Source: Allium sativum (Eukaryota; Streptophyta; Magnoliopsida; Asparagales; Amaryllidaceae). From it: a DNA stretch of 64,000 nt. The notes below the pieces were generated by a model. The model did no database searches, was not told the DNA's origin, and worked only from the letters and a program-made list of their open reading frames with translations. Below are positions 23,749 through 35,929 of the stretch, piece by piece (position 1 is the stretch's first letter; each line of letters opens with the position of its first letter). Both the position numbers and the translations under genes were made by a program. Location of the stretch: positions 230,806,335 through 230,870,334 of the forward strand of contig CM060922.1 of the NCBI GenBank assembly GCA_030737875.1. Direction: 5' to 3'.

Positions 23749-24368
23749 TAAATATCAGAACTCATTCAAACCATTTTCCCACCGTTCATAAATTTTGCAA
23801 AAAATTCCTCCATTACAAAACAATTTATATCTCCATTTCTGTCAAGAATTTGCTATGGCAATCTAAAGCAAAGTTGTAGATCGGCTCGATGCCGATCTGT
23901 TGTAAAAAATTAGGGGTTAATGGTCACCTGTGGTGGACGGAATTTCACGAAAACCAAGAAAAATAGTTTTGGTTCTTGGCCAAAACTACAACGATTGGGT
24001 TGATCTGAGGGGACGGGACCTGGGGAATTGAAGAGGGTAGATCAGGCTTTGATTTGGTTGTGGTCTCGGGGTCTGAAATTGGCTATGGTGGCCGGCGGAG
24101 ATAGATGAATGGAGATGGTTGTTGGGGATGTTTTTCTGAGATGGTGATCGAATTTCTCCAAATTCTGGTGCGTCAGTCTTCGATGGTGGGTCGAGCCTGA
24201 AAGTCGACAAAGCGAGGTGGCATGCTGGTCAAAGTGGTGGTGGTCCGGTGGGGTTTTATTGACTGAGGCGGTCGAATTTTGCTGAGGATCGGAATTGGGG
24301 GTAAACGAAAATTCTGGTGATTCGACGTAGCTTTGGGGAAAGGCGTTTCTGGCGATGGCAGACGGCGG

Positions 24369-24551
24369 ATGGGCGGTTCCGGTGAAAGTGTCGGTTCGGA
24401 TTCCAGTGGACTAGGGTGGCAGCTAGGGGCTTCGATGGTAGGTGTGTGGCGGACGTCGAGTATCAAGAAGATGTCATTGGGTTTTTTTTACCAAGAAGAG
24501 AAGGAAACGCGTGATTTACTAAAGAGGGAGCTGACGTGGATGCATAGTTAA
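24369..24551 (+). CDS. Small leader ORF, 60 codons, unknown function (5' LTR copy)
   Basis: ATG-initiated, it begins MGGSGESVGS and ends LLKRELTWMHS. The equivalent ORF at 30590-30772 has the same length, start and stop and is open in both LTRs. I count nine amino-acid differences in 60, mostly in the first 18 residues; the middle (LGASMVGVWRTSSI, MSLGFFYQEE) is nearly unchanged. It lies in the GC-rich leader about 600 bp after the TATA box, so it would be an upstream ORF in the element transcript. I recognise no domain. GC-rich sequence lowers stop frequency, so conservation of the frame may be partly passive. An antisense proline-rich reading of this region is broken in this copy. Confidence 0.3.
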   Translation: MGGSGESVGSDSSGLGWQLGASMVGVWRTSSIKKMSLGFFYQEEKETRDLLKRELTWMHS

Positions 24552-24811
24552 GGTAAGGTAATTAAATTATTTAATTAAAATTTAATTTGTTTAGTTAAAA
24601 ATCGTTAATTTGTTCAAACTTTAAATTAGCATATATCATTCGTACGTTAACGAAATTCAGTGAAACTGGATCCGTTGGGTTCGCAGGGACGAGACCTAGG
24701 TGATGGCGTTGACTTGGCACTGATCTGACACATTTGAAATTTCAGCTAATTTTGAACGTCCGTTCAAGATTAAAAGGAACAAACGCGACCATCGTCAACC
24801 GTATAAATCTG

Positions 24812-24827
24812 GTGAGTTAATTCTCAC
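24812..24827. repeat. GTGAG...CTCAC dyad, element A 5' LTR
   Basis: GTGAGTTAATTCTCAC, preceded by CTG, so the left arm also fits a 5' splice site (CTG/GTGAGT). Confidence 0.6.
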
Positions 24828-26498
24828 ACCTTCTGGAATTCTGTGATGTGGTAAATTCATATTAAAATATAATTTACCGTTAAAAATATAAATTGGTTGA
24901 TTTGTTGCTATTGGTTGTTTATTATTTGGATGGTTGCCGTTATTTATATTCCATTTTTTAAAATGTTAGATTTTTGAAATTTATTTCATATATTATTATC
25001 AAATGTTATAACGAGCTATGGTGCAGGGAAGAACAGGTTGGAGGGATCCGACGGGATTCCTCAAATATTATATATGTTGTTAATTTGTTTTAAATTGTTG
25101 ATATTTGAACTGGCTGAACCCCATATGATAGTGAAACCTGTTTGAACGTGATGGTTGAATAAATATTCACCTGTGTTGGGTTTAAAATCAACCGACAGCG
25201 TTGATTTGGTAATTGGCAGTGAATGGCTTAAAATATGTTGTTTTAGACATTGGTTTTACCGTTCGGTGAATCGGCACAGTTTTAAAGTTATAAATTATTA
25301 TATAACTGAATTGAAGCTTTTCAGTCATTTTATATAATTAATTAAATTAAAAATTTATAAATAAACATTTTAATCAGGTTTATAAAAGAATTATTTAAAT
25401 GGTTTAAGTAGTAAAATTGTATGATGTAAACAAGTTATAAAGCAGAAAATCCAAAGTAATTACCTACGGGTTGGTAAAATAGAATAATTGTTTTTAAAAC
25501 AATTAAATGGTGATTTTCAATCAATTAAGTTATTTGATTAACTTAAAAAGGGGGAATAAGAGATTATAAAAGGATTTATGGCCCAAGTGTTCAACAAACA
25601 TGGTAAATGAAATTGGTAAGTGAGTATAAAGATTTAAATAAGAATTTTACATAATGTTTCAAATTAAGTAAGGCGAATTCGAATGGAATGATATTTTAAA
25701 GGAATTAAGTAAAGAGATATTCGAACAAAGATTTTAAAAGTAAGAAACAGTTTATAAAACCAAATTTGAAATCAAAGTGGTAAAGGAGATTTTAGTATCA
25801 GTGGTTAAGTGACAAACTGGTATTCATTTTGAGATACGAACGTTGTCGATCAAGGTCTGAGAGGTAAATAAAATACCACAACTTGAACGGCTTCATTATT
25901 GTCGAGGAATGGTATTGGTTTGAAACTAGTAAAGGTGTTGAAATTAATGTGGTATTACATACGAGATTTAACTACTACAATAGTGGTTTCAATATAAATA
26001 TGAAAGTTTTGGTTTTGAATTATATTATTCGACATTTGCTTTAACCAAATTAGAATTGGTAATTGGGTTTATACCATTAAGTATAATATATGTATATATC
26101 GAGATACTCGAATACAAAGAAAATGGGAAAAAGGTTTTAAATAAATATATCAATATTTCCAAAAGGAATGGAAAACTGGATATATACTTATATACATGTA
26201 TTAAATTATTTAAAAATAGTTTTGTTATAATTGAGAATAAATATAAGGTTTAATTATATTGAAAGAATTAAGGGTTGATTAACCATTTTGTTAAATGTAT
26301 TTTAAATAGGCCAAGTAATGCCAAGTACTGAATCAACAAACTCAATTTATTCACACATTTGTTATTTGATAGTTAAATCACCGACAATCAAAACCTGACC
26401 AATACGATTGTTGGTATGGAAAGACCGGGATTGAATTTATATTCGAAAACCATTCCGACCAACAAATATGTAAAGACGTCGATTAAAGACGGAGCAAG

Positions 26499-26517
26499 TG
26501 AAGATCGTGGATCTTCA
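26499..26517. repeat. 19-nt hairpin, element A 5' LTR
   Basis: TGAAGATCGTGGATCTTCA forms an 8-bp stem with a 3-nt loop. Relatives in B, D and F have the same length at equivalent places. Confidence 0.6.
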
Positions 26518-27905
26518 TAAGCGAAAGGACTACTAGTCAAATTTCTCTGGCTTGCAACCAGAGTTATTTGATTTGTGATTTTGTCGTGGTTGAAATCTAC
26601 GGATTTGCAAGGACTACTCGCTACTGATCCATAGGGTGATTCCTATGTTGGATGCAGTTGGAGGGAGCCTTCGGTTCATCTTGTTGCTGGATGACTAGTA
26701 TGGACGAGTGTCTGACAGAGTATTTCCAAAGGAATTACGTACGTTGATTTCTTCAAACGTACCATAGTTGATGGCGGAGAAATGGTTTTTCTCTAGCCAA
26801 ATAACTAGAGTATTTTTGTGGACGTTAATTAGTGATATCCAGAGGATCTGACGATGTGGCATTCAAAGTGAATGGTGGCCAGATGTTCGAAAAGAAATTC
26901 TAGCCTCAAGTCTCATCTACCGGGAAATGACAAAAATCGGGCAGGCAGCATAGCTATGTGGGTCGCTCCCATTAGGTTGTATAATCACCTATCTAGAGAA
27001 ATTCCATTTGCTTCTTTAATCTATATTTTGATGTTGTCCCTTTTCGGGAGACGGTTGTTGATCCCAACCGTCGGTGATATACATTCGATACACTCAAGCG
27101 AAATGAGTGGTCGGTCATGTGAGGGCCGGGTTGCAAGACGTTCTTGTTGAACCCGATGTATTCGCCTCTAGAGATACATATTCGGAAGGTGGTCTCATAC
27201 CTTTTCAAAGTTGGAATCTAATCTCCAATAAGAGCCCGCGGTTTTGGTTTATATACTATATATGTGGAGCGTGAGATGCAAGCGTTCCGCAAGACTGTTA
27301 TTTATTTGTATTTAGACACTATCATAATATCAGATAAGTTATGATTTCAAGAACGTTTTAGGTTGTAGTAAGGTAAAAATCGTCCGTGTTTATGTGTGGG
27401 TTGGTCTTACTATTATCCTTTGATTACAAAAAGGAATTTCCAAAGTTAAACAAGTTGTGTGTTCAGTGAATTTATCACTGAAAGTATTTCAGACTGACCC
27501 GGTGTATTTTGCTTTGCTTCAAATGTGCTCAGGTCAGACCGAGTGTATTTCCAGATTAGGTTTCGCTTGGAGTTCAGGAGTTGGAAGCAGACGGCTTCAC
27601 CGCTAGTTATATAAAGTTATTATTCCGCTGTGATTGATGTATGTTGCACTCTGATGATTGGTATTTGTATCCAGTTTTCTTTCGTATAAAGAGATTTGAT
27701 ATATTATATTTATTCGTTCCGCTGTGAGATTCTGATGTGGTGTTCTTCTTCTTTCTTCTATTCTAATATTCTTTCTCTCTATTCTCACCCTCTAAATTCT
27801 TTCTATTGACAATCTCGGGTTCGATACTTGGGTTTTGGCAAGTAATACGGGTTTATGTATTGTTATCGAAAATTCGAGCGTCGAGTTTTCCCCGGGTCGT
27901 TACAG

Positions 27906-27917
27906 TGGTATCAGAGC
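27906..27917 (+). other. Primer binding site, tRNA-iMet type (element A)
   Basis: TGGTATCAGAGC is the exact complement of the 3' end of plant initiator tRNA-Met, one base after the 5' LTR. Confidence 0.93.
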
Positions 27918-28685
27918 TATTGGTTTAGTGATAACCTTGGCTCTGTGGCATGACTCGATAGAGTTGGGGTTAGTAATACCCTTGATTGAGTTTGATTATA
28001 TTTATGAGAGCGCGCATTTGTAATTTGATATAAAATTATTTTTGAAATTTGTTTTGCTCAATTTATTTTATAAAATAATAAAGTAATGATTTTTCTCAAA
28101 TTATTATAATATAGGCAAATTATTTGGATTTGTTAATGTTGTTTGTATGATACGTTTGGATGGTGTGTTCGATCTCATGGATATAAACCTGAACATGAAT
28201 CGATTTGTTTAAAACCAATATGAAATAAATAATTCGAATAAATCAATCCAGAAAAATAAATTTGAGTGGATAATTATAGAAATAAATGAAGTGATTATAA
28301 ATAATTATAACCTCGTAAGGATTGAATTATGTGTAAAATTGGTTGATATGAATTATATGGATGTTTTGAACATAATTACATTTGTTTGATGACTAATGAA
28401 TTCATTTGAGTGGAGAAACATGTGCAGAAGTGCCAATTCAGCTTTAAAATCCATCCAAGAGAAATTATGGAGTTAATCGAATCCAGTTTGAATAGAGCTG
28501 CATAATAACGAAGCAAGCTCGCATAAAATATATCGCTTATCGCGTAATAATGCTCGCAAAAAGGTACGCCTACGCAAATATGATTTTTTTTGCTTTGTTT
28601 GGGTTTTGAGTTTGGATTTTGAATTTTTCCGACCATGAGAGTCGAAGTATATATATTTCTTGGACCTCCGATATTGCAAATGTCC

Positions 28686-28740
28686 TCAGTACAGGGGAGA
28701 CTCTGCCAAAAAAATTCCTAAATTTTAGGTGTTAGAAATT
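28686..28740 (+). repeat. Conserved interior motif (element A copy)
   Basis: CAGTACAGGGG...TGCCAAAAAAATT...GGTGTTAGAA. It matches two minus-strand copies in C (44439-44499 and 52201-52256). Confidence 0.6.
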
Positions 28741-28880
28741 CTTTTATTTGAATTAAACTAGTTTTAAAACCATTTAGATTTATTTTGGAAATAAAACCGA
28801 GTTTTAAATTTATTATTTTTATAAAGATGATGGGTTGTATCGTTTTTTCTACCTTAGCAATTTTGAGGACGAAATTATTT

Positions 28881-28894
28881 TAAGGGGGAAGGAA
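28881..28894 (+). other. Polypurine tract of element A
   Basis: TAAGGGGGAAGGAA lies directly before the 3' LTR, preceded by TTTTGAGGACGAAATT. Confidence 0.88.
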
Positions 28895-29954
28895 TGTAAT
28901 GTCCTGTATTTTCTGGCCATTTTATTGAAATATTTTATTTATTTAGAATATTGATATGAGTTTAAATAATTGAATTTAACCATTTTAATTCGATTATTTA
29001 TTTATTTTGAATGTTATAATAATTTTTAATTTCGGCATATTTGAGAAAATATTGAATTTGCTATATAATGTGATCGGGTGATTTAAAATGGTTTAATATC
29101 GTTCGTATTGAAATTATCATGGTGATATCGTTTATAAAACGACGTTACAAAGTTTACTTTATTATAAAATGAGCTGCAGCGGCGCGACAGTTCGTAATTT
29201 GGTGTTTGAACTTTAAACGGCTGTACAAGGCCCAAAATGAGTCGGATTTTCTCGAAACAAGAAATGTCTGAATCTATTGGACAATATCTTTCGAATGAAA
29301 TATAAAAATCATGTTTTCGCGTTCTAGATTTTGTTTTATGTCAAATCAAATTTTGAAAAGGTCGCTGTAGAATTCCTTTATAAATTTTATCGTTATTTAT
29401 ATTAAATAAAAGGGGTTTTTAAATATTTATAATATCGATTTGGCTTCAAACTCAACCCGAGCTATTTTATTGGGGTAATATACGAAATTCTGGTCGTATA
29501 TAGCCAATTTCAATATTTTAATATTTTTATATTGAGGTATTTTAAAATTGGTTTATTTTATTTGAATTGGGTAGTTATAAAAAGGGACTTTATTCAAACG
29601 ACCTTCGTTTTCGACGAAACAAATTTTATTGGGACCGTAACAGTAAATTATTGTTACATTTCAAGTTGCACATCAATCGAGGTTATTTTGTGAGAGTGGA
29701 AAAATAAAATACAAATAAAACGACCATTTGGACGTGAACGAGCGCCGTTTGAGCAAACAGACTCGGAATTCGATGAAACAAGTTTCATTAGGACTGTATC
29801 GTCAAATTATTCTATGCCGTCCATTTCTGTCTCGAACAGGGTTTGTATACGAGCGCAGAAGCCAATAAACAACGTTTAAAATTGTGATAGACACGAAATA
29901 AAAATCGTTAGTCAACATCGCTCGTCACGTCGACTTAAAATATTAATATTCACA

Positions 29955-29968
29955 ACTATATATACCCC
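29955..29968 (+). promoter_or_regulatory. TATA box of the element A 3' LTR
   Basis: ACTATATATACCCC, identical to the 5' LTR copy. Confidence 0.6.
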
Positions 29969-30589
29969 TAAATATCAGAAGTCAGCCAAACAACTTTCCC
30001 ACCGTTCATAAAATTTGCGAAAAGTCCTCTGTTACAAAACAATTTATATCTCCATTTCTGTCAAGAATTTTCTATGGCAATCCAAAGCAAAGTTGTATAT
30101 CGGCTCGATGCCGAGCTGCTGTAAAAAGTTGGGGGCGAACGGTCACCTGTGGTGGCGGGAATTTCACGAAAACCGAGAAAAACAGTTTTTGTTCTTGGCC
30201 AAAATTACAACGATTGGGTTGATTTGAGGGGACGGGACCTGGGGGGAATTGAAGAGGGGAGATCAGGCTTTGATTTGGTTGTGGTCTCGAGGTCTGAAAT
30301 TGGCTGTGGTGGCCGGTGGAAGTAGATGAACGGAGATGGTTGTTTGGGGATGTTTTTTGAGATGGTGATCGAATTTCTCCAAATTCCGGCGGCGTCAGTC
30401 TTCGATGGTGGGTCGAGGCTGAAGGTCGACGAAGCGAGGTGGCGTGCGGGTCAAAGTGGCCGCGGTCTGGTGGGTTTTCATTGACTGAGGCGGTCGAATT
30501 TTGCTGAGGATCGGAATTGGGGGTAAACAAAATTCTGGCGATTCGATGGAGCTTTGGGGAAAGGCGTTTCTGGCGATGGAAGAGGGTGG

Positions 30590-30772
30590 ATGGGTGGTTC
30601 CGGCGAGGGTGTCAGTTCGGATTTCGGTGGACCAGGGTGGCGGCTAGGGGCTTCGATGGTGGGTGTGTGGCGGACGTCGAGTATCAGGAAGATGTCATTG
30701 GGTTTTTTTTACCAAGAAGAAAAGAAAACGCGTGATTTACTAAAGAGGGAGCTGACGTGGAAGCATAGTTAA
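30590..30772 (+). CDS. Small leader ORF, 60 codons, unknown function (3' LTR copy)
   Basis: The partner of 24369-24551, it begins MGGSGEGVSS and ends LLKRELTWKHS. Same length, start and stop; no known domain. A longer minus-strand proline-rich reading (30072-30530) overlaps it in this LTR only. Its stop is followed by TTAAGGTAAGG, a donor-like sequence also present in the 5' copy. Confidence 0.3.
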   Translation: MGGSGEGVSSDFGGPGWRLGASMVGVWRTSSIRKMSLGFFYQEEKKTRDLLKRELTWKHS

Positions 30773-31032
30773 GGTAAGGTAATTAAATTATTTAATTAAA
30801 ATGTAATTTGTTTAGTTAAAAATCGTTAACTCGTTCAAACTTTTAATTAGCGTATATTGTTCGTACGTTAACGAAATTCAGTGAAACTGGATATATTGGG
30901 ATCGCAGGGACGAGACCTAGGTGATGTCGCTGACTTGGTACTGATCTGACACAATTAAAATTTCATCTAATTTTGAACGTCCATTCAAGATTAAAAAGAA
31001 CAAACACGACCATCGTCAACCGTATAAATCTG

Positions 31033-31048
31033 GTGAGTTAATTCTCAC
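31033..31048. repeat. GTGAG...CTCAC dyad, element A 3' LTR
   Basis: GTGAGTTAATTCTCAC, unchanged from the 5' LTR. Confidence 0.6.
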
Positions 31049-32750
31049 ACCTTCTGGAATTCTGTGATGTGGTAAATTCATATTAAAATATAATTTACCG
31101 TTAAAAATATAATTTGGTTGATTTGTTGCTATTGGTTGTTTATTGTTTGGATGGTTGCCGTTATTTATATTCCATCGTTTAAAATGTTAGATTTTTGAAA
31201 TTTATTTCATATATGATTATCAAAAGTTATAACGAGCTGTGGTGCAGGGAAGAACAGGTTGGAGGGATCCGACGGGATTCCTCAAATACTATATATGTTG
31301 TTTATTTGTTTTATATTGTTCATATTTGAACTGATTGAACCCTATATGATAGTGAAACCTGTTTGAACGTGATGGTTGAATAAATATTCATCTGCGTTGG
31401 GTTTAAAATCAACCGACAGTGTTGATTTAGTAATTGGTAGTGAATGGCCTGAAATGTGTTGTTTTAGACATCGGTTTTACTGTTCGGTGAATCAACGCAG
31501 TTTTAAAGTTATAAATTATTATATAACCGAACTGAAGCTTTTCGGTCATTTTATATAAAAAATTAAATTAAAAATTTATAAATAAACATTTTATTCAGGT
31601 TTATAAAAGAATTATTTAAACGGTTTAAGTAGTAAAATTGTATGATGTAAGCAAGTTATAAAGCAGAAAATCCAAAGTAATTACCTACGGGTTGGTAAAA
31701 TAGAATAATTGTTTTTAAAACAATTAAATGGTGATTTTAAATCAATTAAGTTACTTGATTAACTTAAACAGGGGGAAAAAGAGATTATAAAAGGATTTAT
31801 GACCCAAGTGTTCAGCATACATGGTAAATGAAATTGGTAAGTGAGTATAAAGATTTAAATAAGATTTTTTACTTATTGTTTCAAATTAAGTAAGGTGAAT
31901 TCGAATGGAATGATACTTTAAATGAATTAAGTAAAGAGATATTCGAACAAAGATTTCAAAAGTAAGAAACGGTTTGTAAAACCAATTTTGAAATCAAAGT
32001 GGTAAACGAGATTTTAGTATCATTGGTTAAGTGACAAACTGGTATTCATTCTGAGATAAGAACGTTGTTAATCAAGGTCTGCGAGGTAAATAAAATACCC
32101 CAACTTGAACGGCTTCATTATTGTCGAGGAATGGTATTGGTCTGAAATGAGTAAAAGGTGTTGAAGTTAATGTGGTATTCCATATGAGATGTAATGAACA
32201 TAAGTGCGAGATTTTGGATTATAAATACTACTACAATAGTAGTTTCAATATAAATATGAAAGTTTTGGTTTTGAATTATATAAGTTGACATTTACTTTAA
32301 CCAAATTAGAATTGGTAATTGGGTTTATACCATTAAGTATAATATATGTATATATCGAGATACTCGAATACAAAGAAAAAGGGAAAAAGGTTTAAAGAAA
32401 TATATCGATATTTCCAAAAGGAATGGAAAACTGGATATATACTTATATACATGTTTAAGTATTTAAAATAGTTTTGTTATAATGGACAATAAATATAAGG
32501 TTTAATTATATTGAAAGAATTAAGGGTTGATTAACAATTTTGTTAAATGTATTTTAAATACGCCAAGTAATGCCAAGCACTGAATTAGCAAACTCAATTT
32601 ATTCACACATTTTTTATTTGATAGTTAAATCAACGACTATCAAAACCTGACCAATACGATTGTTGGTATGGAAAGACCGGGATCGAATTTATATTCGAAA
32701 ACCATTCCGACCAACAAATACGTAAAGACATCGATTGAAGATGGAGCAAG

Positions 32751-32769
32751 TGAAGATCGTGGATCTTCG
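32751..32769. repeat. 19-nt hairpin, element A 3' LTR
   Basis: TGAAGATCGTGGATCTTCG: the outermost pair is lost relative to the 5' LTR copy; a 7-bp stem remains. Confidence 0.6.
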
Positions 32770-34155
32770 TAAGCAGAAGGACTGCTGGTCGAATTTCTCT
32801 GGCTTGCAACTAGAGTTATTTGATTTGTGATTCTGTCATGGTTGAAATCTACGGATTTTCAAAGACTACTCACTACTGATCCATAGGGTGATTCCTATGT
32901 TGGATGCAGCAGTAGGGTGCCTTCGGTTCATCCTGTTCCTGGATGACTTGTATGAACGAGTGTTGACAGAGTATTTCCAAAGGAATTACGTACGTTGATT
33001 TCTTCAAACGTACCATAGTTGATGGCGGAGAAATGGTTTTTCTCTAGCCAAATAACTAGAGTATTTTTGTGGACGTCAATTAGTGATATCCAGAGGATCT
33101 GACGATGTGGCATTCAAAGTGAATGGTGGCCAGATGTTCGAAAAGAAATTCTAGCCTCAAGTCTCATCAACCAGGAAATGGAAAAAATCGGGCAGGTAGC
33201 ATGGCTATGTTGGTCGCTCCCATTAGGGTGTATAATCACCTATCTAGAGAAATTCCATTTGCTTCTTTAATCTATATTTCGATGCTGTCCCTTTTCGGGA
33301 GATGGTTGCTGATCTCAACCGTCGGTGATATACATTCGATACACTCAAGCGAAATGAGTGGTCGGTCATGTGTGGGCCGGGTTGCAAGACGTTCTTGTTG
33401 AACCCAGTGTATTCGCCTCTAGAGATACACATTCAGAAGGTGGTTCCATACCTTGTCAAAGTTGGAATCCAATCTCCAATAAGAGCCCGCGGTTTTGGTT
33501 TGTATACTATATATATGGAGCGTGAGATGCAAGCGTTCCGCTAGATTGTTAATTATTTGTATTTAGACACTATTATAATATCTGATAAGTTATGATTTCA
33601 AAAACGTTTTGGGTTATAATAAGGTAAAAACTGTTCGTGTTTATGTGTGGGATGGTCTTACTATTGTCCTTTGATTTTAGAAAGGAATTTCCAAAGTTAA
33701 ACAAGCTGTGTGTTCTGTGAATTTATCACTGAAAGTATTTCAGACTGACCCGGTGTATTTTGCTTTGCTTCAAATGTGCTCGGGTCAGACCGAGTGTCTT
33801 TCCAGGTTAGGTTTCGCTTGGAGTTCAGGAGTTGGAAGTAGGCGGCTTCACCGCTAGTTATATAAAGTTATTATTCCGCTGTGATTGATGTTTGTTGTAC
33901 TCTGATGATTGGTATGTGTATCCCGTTTCTTTTGTATAAAGAGATTTGATATATTATATTTACTCGTTCCGATGTGAGATTCTTATGTAGTGTTCTTCTT
34001 CTTTCTTCTATTCTAATATTCTTTCTCTCTATTCTTACCCTCTAAATTCTTTCTATTGACAATCTGGGGTTTGATACTTGGGTTTTTAGCAAGTAATATG
34101 GGTTTATGTATTGTTGCCGAAAATTCGAGCATCGAGTTTTCCCCGGGTCGTTACA

Positions 34156-34160
34156 ATTTC
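34156..34160. repeat. Target site duplication ATTTC, right copy (element A)
   Basis: It is identical to 22670-22674 and directly follows TTACA. Confidence 0.9.
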
Positions 34161-34618
34161 GCTTTATCTCATCTATGATTCACTTTATTTATAATTCTCG
34201 TTTACCATTCACTTCTTGTTAGTTAATTAACAAGCTTATAATTTACTATCGATTTCATATATTTATTTGTGTATTATTGGTTTGAAACCAATTATAAATT
34301 ATCTTGTCATATTCTGAATAATCTAAATTAGTAACACAATTTGATACAATCGAATTCCAATTATACCCTTCCATTATATTCCGATTACCAAAATAAAATT
34401 TATCGTTTTATTATTGAAATGATTTCAAATTTCTTCTTTTCATCCAAATTCCCATCTGAATTCTTATTACCAATCAATTTCAGTTATCTTAATATCCAAA
34501 ATACACAATTACAGAAACTAATTCGTCGATTCAATTATACTCACTCTCCTTAGATGTCGTTCGTCGATGGATTCGAAATTCAAATCTAAGGGGACTTATC
34601 GAAGATTAGCACTGTCAA
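34161..34618 (-). mobile_element. Interior of element G, continuation after element A
   Basis: This AT-rich, non-coding stretch resumes the G interior after the ATTTC duplication. It ends where the B LTR starts. GTCAA (34614-34618) is the expected left target duplication of B; its partner lies outside the window. Confidence 0.55.
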
Positions 34619-35500
34619 TGTAACAACCCGAAAAATCGGAACCAATTAAAATTTTTTATTTTAGCAATTTTAACGGATTTTGAATAATTAAAATGAATTA
34701 TTTTAAATAATAACGAAGAAAAATTTATTTTTGACGAAGTTAAAACGAATAATTTTATTTTAAATATAAAATGAGGTTGAAATGGCACGGCAGTTTGAAA
34801 ATTCGATTTCTAATTTCAAATGAATATACAAAATTCATTTTAAGTGAGAATTGGACAAGACCAGAAATATTTGAATCTGTTTAGTCATATCTTTCTAACG
34901 GATGTAAGAAACTGAGTTTTTGTTTTATAAATGAAAAGATACGTCCAGTTGAAATTTCAGAAAAGTCGTTGTGGAATTTATATATATTTTAATATATATA
35001 AAAGCCCTTAAAAATAGTCATTTTGCAAACTACCTCAGTTTTCAACGAAACAACTTTTGTTGGTTCTGGGATGTCCAATTATTGCTAGGTTTCAAATTTC
35101 ATAATTTTGAAATCAATATGTGAGTGTGGCAAAAGAAAACGTGTTTGGTTAATTTCAATCAAATTGGATCGACCAGAAAATGGCCATTTATCAAACGGTC
35201 TTCAAATTTGATGAAATTAGTTTTGTTAAGAACGTATCATCAATACAAAGCTAGAAATAATTTTTCTGGAATTTTTAGAGATAGTATGAGGCCCCGGTAA
35301 ATTAAAATGTGTGTTTGAACTTAAATGTAATGATTTATATTTTAAACTTAGCGGAAACTGATCGTAACAGCCAAATTAGGTTACAAAACATATCCCATTG
35401 CATTCAAAATGGGGGTAATTACCTAGAGACGACAGTTGTTGGGTATCGTTTGGAGTTCGAATAAAAAGTCAACTTTTGTGGATAAAAATAATATTAAATT

Positions 35501-35835
35501 ACTATATATATTTTTAAAACTCTCCTCTCCCTATTTTCTCTCTCCCTCCCCCAGTCACTTTCAGATCTAAAAAGAAAAAAAACTCTCAATCGCGATGCTC
35601 CAGCCGACACCGTCGTCGCTCCGACACCCACCCCCTCGCCGGATCCGTCGTCGCTCCACCCCAAGTCCACCGCTACCTCGTTGAACACCTCCCTCCGCTT
35701 CAGCCCAAACCGCGAGCCGCCCAAACCCCAATCGCCTGAAACCCTAGTCGGCCACCACCTCGCAGACCAGCACCACCATCGAAGCTCCGGCGGCACCTCA
35801 CGGACGGTCAGACCCCCATGGCCTTCCAGAAAACG
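35501..35835 (+). promoter_or_regulatory. TATA box and C-rich leader of the B LTR
   Basis: ACTATATATATTTT is followed by a pyrimidine-rich leader (CTCTCCTCTCCC...) and about 220 bp of C-rich sequence with short ORFs; the first ATG is near 35595 and opens 29 codons. The leader ends near GACAGTGAGTTTC, a donor-like sequence. Confidence 0.5.
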
Positions 35836-35929
35836 TGACAGTGAGTTTCCTTTGAGTTAATTTTTTTTTATGAAATTAGTTAATTAATTTAGTAAGTAAT
35901 AAAAATGTGATCTTTGCTTAAATAAAAAT

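Larger units (their letters stand above)
22675..27904 (+). repeat. 5' LTR of element A (5.2 kb)
   Basis: It starts TGTAATGTCCCGTATTTTC and ends CCGGGTCGTTACA. Sub-parts in order are: two GACGAAAC-type blocks (near 23385 and 23548), TATA (23735-23748), a GC-rich leader with a 60-codon ORF (24369-24551), the GTGAG...CTCAC dyad (24812-24827), AT-rich middle, the 19-nt hairpin (26499-26517) and the conserved 3' part (from about 27080). It lacks about 30 bp present in the 3' LTR near 32190. Confidence 0.93.
27905..28894 (+). mobile_element. 990-bp interior of element A, non-coding
   Basis: The primer site and polypurine tract are at its ends. Between them lies AT-rich sequence without gag-pol similarity; minus-strand readings near 28376-28679 are short and unremarkable. 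One motif (28686-28740: AGTACAGGGGAGACTCTGCC, then GGTGTTAGAA) recurs twice in the interior of C, so it is a conserved non-coding part of these interiors. Confidence 0.85.
22675..34155 (+). mobile_element. Element A: complete giant-LTR, non-coding retrotransposon
   Basis: Two LTRs of 5,230 and 5,261 bp, similar across their whole length, flank only 990 bp. Termini are TGTAATGTCC...GGGTCGTTACA, with an exact 5-bp target duplication (ATTTC). The primer site matches tRNA-iMet (TGGTATCAGAGC), and a polypurine tract follows a GAGGACGAAATT phrase, as in plant Tekay/Del-like Ty3/gypsy elements. No gag or pol homology exists anywhere in it, so it must rely on another element's proteins. It resembles the large retrotransposon derivative (LARD) class, but with larger LTRs and a much smaller interior than the classical LARDs I know of. 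It inserted into the interior of G. Confidence 0.93.
28895..34155 (+). repeat. 3' LTR of element A (5.3 kb)
   Basis: It starts TGTAATGTCCTG and ends CCGGGTCGTTACA, followed by the ATTTC duplication. It is colinear with the 5' LTR and carries its own TATA box, leader ORF, dyad and hairpin. Scattered substitutions plus a difference of about 30 bp near 32190 separate the two, so the insertion is not very recent. Confidence 0.93.

Noticed and set aside
24333..24368. Extension of the A leader ORF to 72 codons
   Set aside because: It would need a TTG start; the first ATG in frame is at 24369, and both LTR copies have an ATG there.
30072..30530. 152-codon proline/serine-rich minus-strand reading in the element A 3' LTR
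   Set aside because: It is antisense to the element transcript, broken into pieces in the 5' LTR (23986-24466), and explained by the GC-rich, stop-poor leader.
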